A stretch of 64,000 nucleotides of DNA from contig OZ025882.1 of the NCBI GenBank assembly GCA_964019415.1, positions 367,501 through 431,500 on the forward strand, read 5' to 3'. The translations under genes were made by a program, and so were the position numbers. Of the stretch, positions 49,451-64,000 are shown one piece after another. The DNA is from Ianthella basta (Eukaryota > Porifera > Demospongiae > Verongiida > Ianthellidae). The first letter of the stretch is position 1. Each line of letters begins with the position of its first letter. The notes beneath the pieces are model-generated. The model searched no databases and was not told the origin of the DNA. It saw only the letters and a list, made by a program, of their open reading frames with translations.

Positions 49451-50006
49451 CAGACAACTCACTTGTAGCATCACTAATATTGAATGGCCTTTGCTCCTTT
49501 TTATTGTGTGCAACAAATGCACCTGGTCCAGCATGCGCACGTACGTACGTGTTGAGGCGAAACATGTGTGCTGCCTGTAGACACATGTCTGGTCTGCAGC
49601 ATGACGGGTATTTGGTAGGGGCCTCTTTCGGTCGAAGCTTCAAACATGCTAAATTCTTACAACGACCAATCTGGCTGACATGTGATATGATGGAGCTGAT
49701 GATATCAGACATCCTCCGGTGTCACTTTCCCTCAGCTAAGATGGGAGAGCTCAACAGGAAGTTTGCAGGCACAGGACAGCTGTGGGCTCTGTCCCTCACA
49801 GACTAATTTGATTCATGACACCAACTCCACTGAAATGCAATCATCAAACTAAATGTGGATATTTACACACTAACTGCAAAAGGTGATAAAAGACAACTAA
49901 TTGTATACAAATGAGAATAAATGTCATAGAAAAGCATACCCTCTGATCAAACAGAGTAAGAAGTCCTTCACGTGCTGTCACAGTGGAAAACACTGATTGC
50001 CAGTGG
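49451..50006. terminator. Convergent 3' ends of RINT1 and FOXK
   Basis: 556 bases between the two stop codons. AATAAA on plus at 49916-49921 can serve RINT1, and AATAAA on minus (TTTATT at 49500-49505) can serve FOXK. If both are used, the two 3' UTRs overlap in antisense by roughly 400 bases. Confidence 0.45.
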
Positions 50007-52984
<2,978 letters not shown>

Positions 52985-53362
52985 TGCAGGCGCTGGTGTT
53001 CGAACCCTCCTTAAACCCCACACGTTCCACGAACACACACACCGCCTCGGCAGAAGTAAACAAAGCCACGTGTTGTACCTACAATTATATTATACAGTTA
53101 ACAATGCCTTGCAACCGCAGTCTAACTTATATGAGCTTCCGAGAAGTGTATTTTTATATTGCATTACTAGCCTAATCACTACAAATAAATTAGATTACAG
53201 GTAATGTTCACATGACTATCATGTGACCGAATTTTAGCGAAATTGACCAAAATTTGGAAAGCCTATTCATTCGGCTTGTTGCTGAATCATCTCTTCCCCA
53301 ATGGGCTACTTTTAGCATTGATTGTATCCTTAATCCGTCATCCAACCAAGCTCAAGGAGGCA
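52985..53362. promoter_or_regulatory. Divergent interval between FOXK and MARF1
   Basis: 378 bases between the two start codons, presumably holding both promoters. CACATGAC and TCATGTGAC E-box-like palindromes occur at 53208-53226. No TATA box is assignable. Confidence 0.45.
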
Positions 53363-63824
<10,462 letters not shown>

Positions 63825-64000
63825 CAAACTTGTGGTAGAACGCACCATAACAGTGCACTAGGTACACATAGCTGACCACTTCGTAGTCACTACACACTAC
63901 TCAACATGATCACATTATTTTCTCTGACTCCCTGCTGTGCCCATGTTAACACTCCATTGTGTGACACCATTTGATGGGCTCATTACATGCCCCCCGTACA
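63825..64000. other. MARF1 3' flank
   Basis: An AT-moderate 3' UTR or intergenic stretch to the window edge. No polyadenylation hexamer AATAAA was seen. Confidence 0.45.

Noticed and set aside
49480..49806. A 108-codon plus-strand frame downstream of RINT1
   Set aside because: No family similarity, no splice link to RINT1 and placement in the convergent 3' UTR region; likely chance.

Overview
This window is animal (metazoan) nuclear DNA. It carries nine protein-coding genes, almost all split into short exons by GT-AG introns, plus one intact tRNA gene. The gene set (myosin XV, FOXK, MARF1 with NYN and LOTUS domains, SNX29, RINT1, PWP2, the dynein light chain DNAL4) points to a ciliated metazoan. 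Small intergenic gaps (82 to about 1300 bp), many short introns and dense micro/minisatellites suggest an early-branching animal such as a sponge, but that placement is inference. There is no sign of bacterial, phage or CRISPR content.

Layout: 213-5863 (+) 3' half of PWP2, a small-subunit processome WD40 protein. 6249-8123 (+) a secreted, acidic, CUB-like protein I do not recognise. 9081-29996 (+) a complete 53-exon class XV myosin (motor, IQ motifs, charged helix, MyTH4, Pro-rich linker, SH3, MyTH4, FERM). 30192-~36262 (+) an SH3-DH-PH-SH3 Rho guanine exchange factor whose 3' end is uncertain. 37216-37748 (-) DNAL4, head-to-head with SNX29 at 37831-43216 (+). 43217-44499 repeats and tRNA-like elements. 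44500-49450 (+) RINT1, convergent with FOXK at 50007-52984 (-). FOXK is head-to-head with MARF1 at 53363-63824 (+). An intact tRNA-Gly(TCC) gene lies inside a MARF1 intron.

I built the exon models by hand from splice motifs, reading-frame continuity and remembered family sequences. Every model except the RhoGEF 3' end and one FOXK junction is consistent in phase from start to stop. The genes do not form a single pathway. They cover ribosome biogenesis (PWP2), actin-based transport and Rho signalling (myosin XV, RhoGEF), cilia (DNAL4), membrane traffic (SNX29, RINT1), transcription (FOXK) and RNA control (MARF1).

The most unusual signals are: (i) MARF1 carrying an extra N-terminal RRM plus two CCCH zinc fingers; (ii) a tRNA gene whose oligo-T terminator merges into the polypyrimidine tract of the host intron; (iii) many micro/minisatellites that start exactly at a splice donor or end exactly at an acceptor, including one array that has copied the donor about a dozen times; (iv) an intronic minisatellite of RFX X-box-like palindromes; and (v) the secreted acidic orphan gene.
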